DNA of 6,206 nucleotides from an uncultured Collinsella sp. (GCA_900551305.1 URVK01000101.1:1-6206), one strand, 5' to 3'. Positions 1-5,661 are shown, numbered from the stretch's first letter. Notes: a model not told the origin generated them from the sequence alone. Program-made: numbers and translations.

Positions 1-755
1 CCCCGGTCTAAAAAGCGGGCAATGACATCGGCGGCAAGCGAGCCGCTCACGGTATCGATGCGCTGCAGCACGATATCGTCCTCGCCCGCGTTCTTGTCGA
101 CCACGTTGTTCTGCGCCAAGAAAATCATCCACGGCGCGATGGTGGTACCGATCGTTGCGACCACGAGCGACACGTAGCTGGGGTCATTTTGAATGTTAGG
201 CACGACCAGGTCGACCGCGACCTCACCCCAGTTGGGGCCAGCCATAAACGCGGCGACAATATAGGTCACGAAGACGCAGCTTACCAGCAGCAGAATCTTC
301 TCGATGCGCTGGAAACTACCCGACATGGTAAGCATCCACACCAGCAGCGCCACCAACGGCACCGAGATGCTCGCCGGCACGCCAAAGAGAGCAAGGCCGC
401 TGGCGATACCCGCAAACTCCGAAATGGTCACAGCCGTGTTGGCGATCAACAGCGCCGCCATAGCAAGTACACTCTTGCGCACGCCAAAGCGCTCGCGGAT
501 GAGCGATGCCAGGCCCTTGCCCGTGACGCAGCCGCAGCGCGCCGCGGTCTCCTGCGTCACGATGAGCAGCACAGTCATGACGGGAAGCATCCAGAGCATC
601 TTGTAGCCATAGCTGGCGCCCGCACTGGAATACGTTGCAATGCCGCCGGCGTCATTGCCCGAAAGCGCCGCCAGCAGACCGGGGCCCATAGCGCCAAAGA
701 TGGCCGCGATGGTCAACTTTTGCTTGGTGCCCGACTTTTGCTTGGTATTTTGCAC
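1..755 (-). CDS. NRAMP-related divalent metal transporter, probably Mg2+ (NRMT-type), C-terminus beyond the window
   Basis: This is the first 251 residues of an SLC11/NRAMP-fold membrane transporter; the gene runs off the left edge. Translation shows GPGLLAAL in helix 1, QETAARCGCVTGKGL after helix 2, and further hydrophobic helices with the family's spacing. Two metal-site motifs are changed. The helix 1 DPGN motif reads D35-A-G-G38, and the helix 6 MPH motif reads A207-P-W209. Classical Mn/Fe transporters use that Asn and Met as ligands. Small residues there are, as I recall, typical of the NRAMP-related Mg2+ transporters described in Clostridium and Eggerthella lenta. The start is GTG at 755, with AGGTGG at 765-760 overlapping the stop of the MgtE-like gene 8 nt upstream, so translation is probably coupled. 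The family is certain; Mg2+ as substrate is inferred from motifs and neighbour. Confidence 0.88.
   Translation of the reverse strand, partial: MQNTKQKSGTKQKLTIAAIFGAMGPGLLAALSGNDAGGIATYSSAGASYGYKMLWMLPVMTVLLIVTQETAARCGCVTGKGLASLIRERFGVRKSVLAMAALLIANTAVTISEFAGIASGLALFGVPASISVPLVALLVWMLTMSGSFQRIEKILLLVSCVFVTYIVAAFMAGPNWGEVAVDLVVPNIQNDPSYVSLVVATIGTTIAPWMIFLAQNNVVDKNAGEDDIVLQRIDTVSGSLAADVIARFLDR
716..746 (-). repeat. Short direct repeat in the transporter N-terminus
   Basis: A 13-bp sequence (ACCAAGCAAAAGT on the coding strand) occurs twice, at 746-734 and 728-716, with an 18-bp period. It gives TKQKSGTKQK in the basic cytosolic tail before helix 1 of the transporter. It looks like a small in-frame tandem duplication and probably has no functional weight. 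Confidence 0.7.
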
Positions 756-763
756 GCGACCAC

Positions 764-2608
764 CTAGCCAATGACCGACATGGTGAGCAGCACCGCAGCG
801 GCGCAGTACGCTACGCACGAGATCATGACGGCAATAACGTTCATGGCGGTGCCCGACGTGTTGAGGTCATGCTCGTCACGCCAGAACAGCACCATCAGGT
901 AAATCACGGCGCTCATGTTGCCAACCAGGCAAATGATGGCAGCGATATTAAAGGACCCGGTAAAGAGTTGCTCCTCAAACATGGGCGCATCGGGGAACGC
1001 GGCGGTGCGCACCAGCTGGGCGCACAGGTAGGTCACGAGTGACAGAATCAGGCCCATGCCCGTGCTCTGGAAGAAGAACCCCAGATACGGCTTGGGCTCG
1101 TCGTCGTGACCGTCATACTCCAAGAAGTAGTTCTTGACGAACGACACCATGCGCGAGGCAGCAAGCAGCACGAGCGGCATGGCGCACATGGGGAACACCA
1201 CCAGATGCGCGGAGCCGAGCGCCGTCCCCAGCACCGTTGCCATGATGCACGAGGCAATGCCCCACACGACAACCCAGTACTGGCGATGCACAAACCAGCT
1301 GAGCACGTTCGTCGAGTCGTCCGACGCGCTATCGCCCGAGCCGACACCGGCGATCTGCAGGTCCTCCTGATGCTCCTCGGCGATAACGTCCATGGCGTCG
1401 TCGAAGGTCACGATGCCCAGGATATGACGGTTCTCGTCGCAGACAGGGATGGCAACCAGGTCGTACTTGGTCATCTCGTCCGTCACGTCTTCCTGGTCCT
1501 CGTCGGGCGACACGTAGACCAGGTCGCGATAGGCGAGCTGGCCCAGCGTGGCATCGCGGTCGGCCACGATCAACGTGCGCAGCGAGAGCACGCCGGTGAG
1601 CATGCCGCTCGGATCCTCGGTATAGACGTAATAGACACTCTCGAAGTCCTCATCGAGTTTGCGAATCGCCTCGATGGCATCGCCGACCGTCGCCGTGGCG
1701 GGCAGCGAGACAAACTCCGAGGTCATGATGCGGCCGGCGGTGTTGTCCTCATAGCCCAGCAGGTTACGAATCGCCTTCTCCTCCTTGACGCCCATCAGGC
1801 GCAGGAGCTTCTCGGCCTTCTCGTAATCGAGCTCGTCGATCAGGTCGGCGGCGTCGTCCGGGTCCATCATGGCCAGCATCGACGATGCGTCCGTGTCGGA
1901 CAGGCCCTCGAGCATCTCGGTCATAAGCTCGTCGTCATCGAACTCCGAGATGGCCTCGGCGGCCTGGGCAGTATCGAGCTGTGCAAACACCTGCGCACGC
2001 AGGCGCGGGTCGAGCTGCTCGATAATGTCGGCGATGTCGGCAGGGTGCAGCTCGCCGAGCGTCTTATGCGACACCGAGAGTTGAATGTTCTTGGTCGAGC
2101 GATCGAGCAGGTCCATGTAGGACCAAGCGATGATGTCCTCACTGAGCGGCTTGCCCAGGTGCTTCATAAAGCCTTCGACGATATGCTCGAGTGCGGGGCT
2201 GATCGCGCGTAGCAGACCGCGGGCGCCCACTTCGGCGCCCAGCAGGCGCAGCTGATTTTCGCCCGACATGGAAAACTTGATGTCGTTTACGCGCACGACT
2301 TTCATGCCCTGCGTGTCGACAATCTGCTTGTTGAGCACGTCGCGGGCAAGCAAGAGTTCGGTCGGCTGCAGGTACGAAAAACGGATTTCGGTGGCCGACG
2401 TCTTAAGGTGTACACCCGTCTCGTCGATACGGTCGACCCATTTGCGCCAGCTGATCATAAACGGCGTCTTGCCGGGACCGCGGAACGCGAGCGACGTCAC
2501 GTGCGGAAAAACTTCGCCGGTAGCAATACCAAAATCGTTCACCACGCCGAGCTTTTCTCCATCGACGTCCAAGACCGGCAATTTGAGCATCTCACTCAGA
2601 TAATTCAA
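764..2608 (-). CDS. MgtE-like Mg2+ sensor protein: PRC-barrels, MgtE N-domain, CBS pair and a divergent membrane domain
   Basis: This is a 614-residue protein from the TTG at 2608. Residues about 5-80 form a PRC-barrel (LPVLDVDGEKLGVVNDF), and 85-170 look like a second. The MgtE N-domain spans about 185-285 (LHPADIADIIEQLDP). Two CBS domains follow at about 293-420, opening with AGRIMTSEFV and ending in the plug-helix pattern DDAMDVIAEEHQED. Five hydrophobic segments lie near 444-466, 470-492, 508-534, 552-576 and 587-612. MgtE is a Mg2+ channel gated by Mg2+ bound to these cytosolic domains. Here the GNxGNQS-type motif of helix 2 is absent, and the pore Asp of helix 5 aligns by eye with V594. 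The cytosolic sensor thus looks intact and the pore does not. A transporter gene follows 8 nt downstream. An alternative start is the ATG at 2590 (residue 7). Database entries would probably call it MgtE; I favour a regulatory partner. Confidence 0.85.
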   Translation of the reverse strand: MNYLSEMLKLPVLDVDGEKLGVVNDFGIATGEVFPHVTSLAFRGPGKTPFMISWRKWVDRIDETGVHLKTSATEIRFSYLQPTELLLARDVLNKQIVDTQGMKVVRVNDIKFSMSGENQLRLLGAEVGARGLLRAISPALEHIVEGFMKHLGKPLSEDIIAWSYMDLLDRSTKNIQLSVSHKTLGELHPADIADIIEQLDPRLRAQVFAQLDTAQAAEAISEFDDDELMTEMLEGLSDTDASSMLAMMDPDDAADLIDELDYEKAEKLLRLMGVKEEKAIRNLLGYEDNTAGRIMTSEFVSLPATATVGDAIEAIRKLDEDFESVYYVYTEDPSGMLTGVLSLRTLIVADRDATLGQLAYRDLVYVSPDEDQEDVTDEMTKYDLVAIPVCDENRHILGIVTFDDAMDVIAEEHQEDLQIAGVGSGDSASDDSTNVLSWFVHRQYWVVVWGIASCIMATVLGTALGSAHLVVFPMCAMPLVLLAASRMVSFVKNYFLEYDGHDDEPKPYLGFFFQSTGMGLILSLVTYLCAQLVRTAAFPDAPMFEEQLFTGSFNIAAIICLVGNMSAVIYLMVLFWRDEHDLNTSGTAMNVIAVMISCVAYCAAAVLLTMSVIG

Positions 2609-2633
2609 TGGTGCTCCCCATCATTATTCCTCC
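2592..2633 (-). promoter_or_regulatory. Strong ribosome binding site with a 10-codon ORF preceding the MgtE-like gene
   Basis: GGAGGA at 2633-2628 is followed by ATGATG (2624-2619), the best initiation signal in the region. It opens only MMGSTIELSE, then TGA at 2594-2592. One base later comes ATG 2590-2588, in frame with the MgtE-like protein. That protein's longest frame instead starts at TTG 2608, preceded 5 nt upstream by GGGGAG (2619-2614). Possible readings are a translationally coupled leader peptide with reinitiation at TGAGATG, TTG initiation, or a broken former start (see findings). The sequence alone does not decide. Confidence 0.6.
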
Positions 2634-2660
2634 GGACGAGGCCGCATGTGCGACGTCCGG
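2632..2660 (-). promoter_or_regulatory. Hairpin partly covering the ribosome binding site
   Basis: CCGGACG (2660-2654) and CGTCCGG (2638-2632) form a perfect 7-bp stem with a 15-nt loop in the transcript. Its last two pairs use the first two G residues of the GGAGGA Shine-Dalgarno. The stem could lower ribosome access to the leader ORF. Regulation is inferred; only the complementarity is seen. Confidence 0.4.
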
Positions 2661-2713
2661 GGGCTTCTGGATATGTATACGCATGCGCGGGCGGCACGCC
2701 GCTCGACGCTTAC

Positions 2714-2801
2714 ACCCCGTGCATGCGCAAAAAGCACCTGCATGGGGTCATCGACTGTATGGTCGAGGTTTGGATTTCACCTGTAACCTTTCTCTTGACC
2801 C
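2714..2801 (-). ncRNA. Candidate structured 5' leader RNA with two competing folds
   Basis: In the leader of the MgtE-like gene, GGGTCA (2801-2796) pairs with TGACCC (2750-2745) to close a junction. Inside are GGTT/AACC (2788-2785 with 2770-2767) and TCGAC/GTCGA (2766-2762 with 2755-2751, loop CATACA). The second arm abuts the first and the closing stem without unpaired bases. An alternative hairpin at 2748-2714 pairs ACCCC-A-TGCA-G-GTGC with GCGC-A-TGCA-C-GGGGT around a TTTTT loop, with single mismatches. It uses the same CCC bases as the closing stem, so the two folds exclude each other, as in riboswitches. I do not recognise an Rfam class. No U-run follows the hairpin, so any control would more likely act on translation or through Rho. 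Folding was done by eye. Confidence 0.4.
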
Positions 2802-2816
2802 TCATTAACCGCAGTA

Positions 2817-2825
2817 ACTATAGCA
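2817..2825 (-). promoter_or_regulatory. Extended -10 promoter for the MgtE-like/transporter operon
   Basis: TGCTATAGT is an extended -10 element (TG at 2825-2824, hexamer TATAGT at 2822-2817) matching TATAAT at five of six positions. No convincing -35 box lies 16-18 nt upstream, which extended -10 promoters tolerate. Transcription would begin near 2810, about ten bases before the structured leader, giving an untranslated region of about 200 nt. Confidence 0.45.
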
Positions 2826-2852
2826 TCAGCATCGCCCTGCGGCATCGAATTT

Positions 2853-2874
2853 ATGCGCTGCACATTGCAGGCAT
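2853..2874 (-). other. Hairpin in the gap between the deacetylase-like gene and the promoter
   Basis: ATGC-CTGCA (2874-2866) pairs with TGCAG-C-GCAT (2862-2853), giving nine pairs with one bulged C and an ATG loop. It is followed by AAATTCG rather than a U-run. It could block or end transcription from the deacetylase-like gene. As an intrinsic terminator it is weak. Confidence 0.3.
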
Positions 2875-2899
2875 ACCAAACGCTGACGCATCCGTGACA

Positions 2900-2939
2900 T
2901 AGTCATTGGGGACGTTCTTAAATGACTACCCAATGACTA
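2900..2939 (-). repeat. REP-like palindromic element overlapping the deacetylase-like stop codon
   Basis: TAGTCATTGGG (2939-2929) and CCCAATGACTA (2910-2900) are perfect 11-bp inverted arms around an 18-nt loop. The loop starts with another TAGTCATT (2928-2921), which can pair with the same distal arm, so two nested hairpins are possible. The preceding base makes the 5' end GTAG, the tetranucleotide that heads REP elements of the RAYT transposase class. The stop codon of the upstream gene lies in the first arm. There is no U-run, so it is not an ordinary intrinsic terminator. That it is multicopy in the genome is inference. Confidence 0.5.
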
Positions 2940-4343
2940 CTCTGTGGTATCTTCGTCCTCGGCAAGTTGGGGGAACACGGCGTCCTTGGGCATGGTGACC
3001 TTCGTCAGCGAGGTGAGCTTTTTGCTCAATGCCGTGTCCGTCTTGACCAGGTCGCTGAGCGTCACGATCTTGTAGCCGTCGGCAATGAGGCCGTCGATAA
3101 TCTGCGGCAGCGCCTCGAGCGTCTGCTCGGCGCATTCGTCTCTATCGGTGAGCAGCACGATATTGCCCGGCGTCACCGAATCGAGCACCGTCGAGACCTG
3201 CTCGTCGACACCGTTGAGCAGCCAGTCGCCCGAGTCGATATTCCACGAGACCACGGCGGAGACCAGGTCCATCGCATCGATCCAGTTTTGCTCGTCAAAG
3301 GCAGCGTAGGGAGCACGCAGCAGCATCGTCTTCACGCCGGTCGCCGACTTAATCGCATCGGTGCCTTTCGTGATCTGTTCGCGTACCGCCTCAAGGTCCT
3401 GACCCTTGAGCGAATCGTCGCTGTAGCTGTTGGATCCGATCTCGCACCCGGCATCGACAATCGCCTTGGCCGTGGCAGGCGAGGCCTCGGCCGCATCGCC
3501 CGAAAGGAAGAACGTCGCGGTGACGCCCTTTTCCTTGAGCACCTGCAAGATCTGTTTGGTGGCGCCGCTCGGACCCTCGTCAAACGTCAGCGCCACGTAC
3601 TTTTTGTTGCCCTTGGGCGCCACGCTGGCGCACGCAACAACGCAATCGGTGGCGGGCACGACCTCGCCGCGGTCCTGCGTCTTGCCCGATTGCTCACCAA
3701 CCCACACCTCGGAGCGGCCCTGGGCACCCCACGTCTGCACATACTCGATAGCGCCCGTGCCCTCGACCTTGAGCTTGGGCTCGATAACCGTAGCCTGAAC
3801 CTCGTGCTTCTCGTAGGTGTTACGGCCATCCTTGACCGTCACCTTCTCGCCGCCCTCAAGTTCGCGGCTATCCCATTTGCCCTGCTTCACGCGCTTGCCG
3901 TCGACCTTCACCGACAGCTTTTCGCCCCCATGGCGCTTGAGCACGCTGTCATCGACGGCCAGCAGGTCGCCTGCGTCGTAGGTGCCAGTCAAATCCTGTT
4001 CGTCGATGAGATTCTGCAGCGTAGAGCCCACGCGCACTGCGGTCTTCTGGCCGTTGAGCTCCACGTCCACGCTGCGGTTGACGTAGCCCACGACGGCAGC
4101 GATAAACAGCACGAGCGCGCAACCCACGGCGATGAGCGCATAGGGCAGGCGAGATGAACGACGGGGTGTGCGGCTGTTGCCGATGCGCGCACTGCGGTCG
4201 CTAAAGCCGCGGCTATGGTTGAGGTACATCGCGCCGGGCTTACGGTGACGCTTGCGCTGACCGCTGGGCAGCTGCCCCAGGTCGCGGCGCGCCGTCGGAC
4301 GCGCACCCGAACGCCCGTTTAAGTTGGATCCGTTTTGGCGCAT
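2937..4343 (-). CDS. Membrane-anchored NodB/CE4 polysaccharide-deacetylase-like protein, probably catalytically inactive
   Basis: This 468-residue protein has a basic cytosolic tail (1-66), one membrane helix (about 67-87) and an extracellular region. Residues about 90-190 resemble DUF348-like small beta domains. Residues about 248-435 form a NodB-type deacetylase fold. CE4 enzymes remove acetyl groups from peptidoglycan or other glycans using a metal held by Asp-His-His. Here motif 1 is TFDEGP (253-258), with Glu for the metal-binding Asp. Motif 2 (HxxxH) reads N305-S-Y-S-D309, so both His ligands are gone. Motif 3 (RAPY, 343-346) and motif 4 (DSGDW, 370-374) are kept. Motif 5 reads LLTD (397-400), losing its His. 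Four outer cysteines (234, 238, 300, 404) could form disulfides. The ATG follows GGGGGAGGG (4355-4347). The fold call is firm; inactivity is inferred from lost ligands. Confidence 0.87.
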   Translation of the reverse strand: MRQNGSNLNGRSGARPTARRDLGQLPSGQRKRHRKPGAMYLNHSRGFSDRSARIGNSRTPRRSSRLPYALIAVGCALVLFIAAVVGYVNRSVDVELNGQKTAVRVGSTLQNLIDEQDLTGTYDAGDLLAVDDSVLKRHGGEKLSVKVDGKRVKQGKWDSRELEGGEKVTVKDGRNTYEKHEVQATVIEPKLKVEGTGAIEYVQTWGAQGRSEVWVGEQSGKTQDRGEVVPATDCVVACASVAPKGNKKYVALTFDEGPSGATKQILQVLKEKGVTATFFLSGDAAEASPATAKAIVDAGCEIGSNSYSDDSLKGQDLEAVREQITKGTDAIKSATGVKTMLLRAPYAAFDEQNWIDAMDLVSAVVSWNIDSGDWLLNGVDEQVSTVLDSVTPGNIVLLTDRDECAEQTLEALPQIIDGLIADGYKIVTLSDLVKTDTALSKKLTSLTKVTMPKDAVFPQLAEDEDTTE

Positions 4344-4354
4344 ATGCCCTCCCC

Positions 4355-4394
4355 CATAAACACAGCAAGCCGGAGCAACAGGTCTCCGGCTTGC
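4355..4394 (-). terminator. Intrinsic terminator after the PRC-barrel gene
   Basis: A perfect 11-bp stem, GCAAGCCGGAG (4394-4384) with CTCCGGCTTGC (4375-4365), has an 8-nt loop and is followed by TGTGTTTATG (4364-4355). It lies 22 nt past the stop of the PRC-barrel gene, so it should end that transcript. The U-tract is short and mixed, so termination may be partial. Its 3' end is almost against the ribosome binding site of the deacetylase-like gene. Confidence 0.75.
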
Positions 4395-4415
4395 CTCCCA
4401 TCATTTGGTACGTCG

Positions 4416-5171
4416 CTATTTTGTAGCTTTTGACGAGCCTCCGCTCGCCTTTTGGTATTCGTCCTTAAAGGCCTTGAACATGCCGCGCGTCTTGCCGAGC
4501 TGCTTGCCCAGTGCGCGACTGCCCTTGTCCACGGCAACCGATCCCTTGTCATCGAGCACCTTGGCGCCCTTCTTGACCTTATCGCCCACCACGACGCTTG
4601 CCTCGGCAGCCTTTGCGGCGGCGCCGCCCGAATACCCGAGCGACTTGACCTCGTCCGAGACGACCATCGCGCCGTTCTCGTAGCCGCGCAGCATCGTCGG
4701 CGGCACCTGCGTGTCACCAACCAAAACACTCGAAGCAGCACCGGCGGTCACATAGAATGCCTGCACGATGCCCGAGCGTGGCTTGAACTCAACGTCCGAG
4801 CAATAGCCCACGACGTCGCCCGATTCCGTGCGCACGTCCATACCGACCCAGATGATGCAATCGTCCAGGTTGATGTCGAGGCGCTTGGCGGCGGCGGCAT
4901 CGTACGTGTCCTTGACGTCATCGACCGCAATGGCGCCCTCGTAGACACCAATGGCGTCGAGCGCTACGAATCGATCGGGACGCTCGATCATGCCCGCGAT
5001 ATCGGACTGGCGGACCATAAAGCCGACCACGCGCGTACCGCCCGGGGTAAAGACCGGAAAGTGAATCTTTCCGAGCTTTTTAGGGCTGCGCGGTGTGCCG
5101 TCCTTTTTGGTGCGCTTGTCCTCGGTAGGCTTGCGATAGATCTTGGCGCCGACAAAATCCCCGGCGCGCAT
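4416..5171 (-). CDS. Double PRC-barrel domain protein
   Basis: This 251-residue soluble protein has no signal peptide or membrane segment. Residues 1-90 (MRAGDFVGAKI, then GKIHFPVFTPGGTRVVGFMV) and 105-175 (WVGMDVRTESGDVVGYCSDVEF) resemble two PRC-barrels, small beta-barrels first seen in photosynthetic reaction centre H subunits and RimM. The first carries a lysine-rich insert (18-33). The tail (about 180-251) is rich in Ala, Gly and Lys and may be flexible or helical. Its ATG overlaps the stop of the YtxH-like gene (TAATG), with GAGG at 5179-5176, so the two are translationally coupled. A terminator follows. PRC-barrels usually mediate protein-protein or ligand contacts; the role here is unknown. 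The MgtE-like protein downstream also starts with PRC-barrel segments. Confidence 0.82.
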   Translation of the reverse strand: MRAGDFVGAKIYRKPTEDKRTKKDGTPRSPKKLGKIHFPVFTPGGTRVVGFMVRQSDIAGMIERPDRFVALDAIGVYEGAIAVDDVKDTYDAAAAKRLDINLDDCIIWVGMDVRTESGDVVGYCSDVEFKPRSGIVQAFYVTAGAASSVLVGDTQVPPTMLRGYENGAMVVSDEVKSLGYSGGAAAKAAEASVVVGDKVKKGAKVLDDKGSVAVDKGSRALGKQLGKTRGMFKAFKDEYQKASGGSSKATK

Positions 5172-5560
5172 TATGCCTCGGTCGAGGGCTCCGCAGCCTC
5201 GGTATCAGCCTCGACGGCGTTCTCGACCACGACGTCGGCGGCAGGCGTCACGTTGCCGCCCGAAATGGCGTCGTTGAGCTGCTCGCGCAGCTGGTCCATG
5301 CGCTCGCGGGCCAGGTCGACCTTGGCGCGCAGGTCGTCGGTCTTGGCGTCGACCATCGGGCCAAAGTCATTCACCGCAGCACGGGCCTCCTCGGCGCTGT
5401 GCTCGTAGGTGTCGCGCATATTGTCCCAGGCGTCGTTGGCGATATCGGCAGCCATGGCGCGGGTCTCGGCGCCCGAGCGCGGGGCCAGAGCAACGCCGAC
5501 AATAGCGCCGGCAGCGGCACCAAAAAGTGCGCCGGAGACAAAGCTGAAAGTCTTACCCAT
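5171..5560 (-). CDS. YtxH-like small membrane protein
   Basis: This 129-residue protein begins MGKTFSFVSGALFGAAAGAI, a Gly/Ala-rich membrane or glycine-zipper helix (about 5-27) ending in VALAPRSGAETR. That matches the start of YtxH/GvpP-type stress-associated proteins. A charged amphipathic region, likely coiled coil, spans about 40-95, and the tail is acidic (Ala, Glu, Val). I chose the ATG at 5560 because the YtxH pattern starts there, with GAGG seven bases upstream. The ATG at 5566, two codons earlier, is nearly as good. Upstream extension to 5632 would cross the promoter's -10 box and adds basic, unrelated sequence. It is the first gene of a two-gene operon with the PRC-barrel gene. YtxH function is poorly defined (general stress in Bacillus), so no precise role is assigned. 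Confidence 0.83.
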   Translation of the reverse strand: MGKTFSFVSGALFGAAAGAIVGVALAPRSGAETRAMAADIANDAWDNMRDTYEHSAEEARAAVNDFGPMVDAKTDDLRAKVDLARERMDQLREQLNDAISGGNVTPAADVVVENAVEADTEAAEPSTEA

Positions 5561-5611
5561 GATCATTCCTCTCCTGCGGGCACGTCGGTGCCCACCGTTT
5601 GAATGCTGTCC

Positions 5612-5617
5612 ATTATA
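5612..5617 (-). promoter_or_regulatory. -10 box of the YtxH/PRC-barrel operon promoter
   Basis: A perfect TATAAT sits about 50 nt upstream of the YtxH-like start, placing transcription initiation near 5605 and a leader of about 45 nt. The matching -35 position (about 5640-5635, AGCGGC) is far from TTGACA. The promoter may therefore need an activator or an alternative sigma factor. Confidence 0.6.
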
Positions 5618-5632
5618 CCCGCAGCGCATCAC

Positions 5633-5661
5633 TTGCCGCTCCGCTCATCTGCGTACGGCAA
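5633..5661. promoter_or_regulatory. Inverted repeat over the -35 region, possible operator
   Basis: TTGCCG (5633-5638) and CGGCAA (5656-5661) are perfect 6-bp inverted arms 17 bp apart, covering the -35 position of the YtxH/PRC-barrel promoter. This is the placement expected of a repressor or activator site. The arms are short, so chance is a real possibility. Otherwise the gap from 5561 to 5696 shows no clear terminator for the gene on its right. Confidence 0.3.

Noticed and set aside
1106..2212. Long plus-strand open frame of 368 codons opposite the MgtE-like gene, and similar ones at 2967-4157 and 4452-5408
   Set aside because: They are antisense shadows produced by high GC at third codon positions. 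They have biased, domain-free composition and overlap genes with clear domains.
2795..2824. Plus-strand promoter TTGACC-N18-TATAGC
   Set aside because: It fits the consensus reasonably, but it points into the antisense of the deacetylase-like gene and no plus-strand gene follows. TTGACC also falls in the paired region of the proposed leader RNA, which explains the sequence otherwise.
2853..2874. Hairpin as a standard intrinsic terminator of the deacetylase-like gene
   Set aside because: The stem is good, but AAATTCG follows instead of a U-run, so it is listed only as a hairpin.
2609..2936. Classical M-box (ykoK) Mg2+ riboswitch or cobalamin riboswitch in the leader
   Set aside because: Only short fragments look alike (GGGTCAAGAGAAA for the M-box, GGTGAAATCC for cobalamin). 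The GTTAGGTGAGGCTCC-type 5' core of the M-box and the GCCACTG and CCCCCGCAACTG boxes of cobalamin RNAs are not found.
5561..5632. N-terminal extension of the YtxH-like gene to 5632
   Set aside because: The added residues are basic and unrelated to YtxH proteins. The extension would place the start upstream of the TATAAT box, and a good ribosome site precedes the inner ATG.
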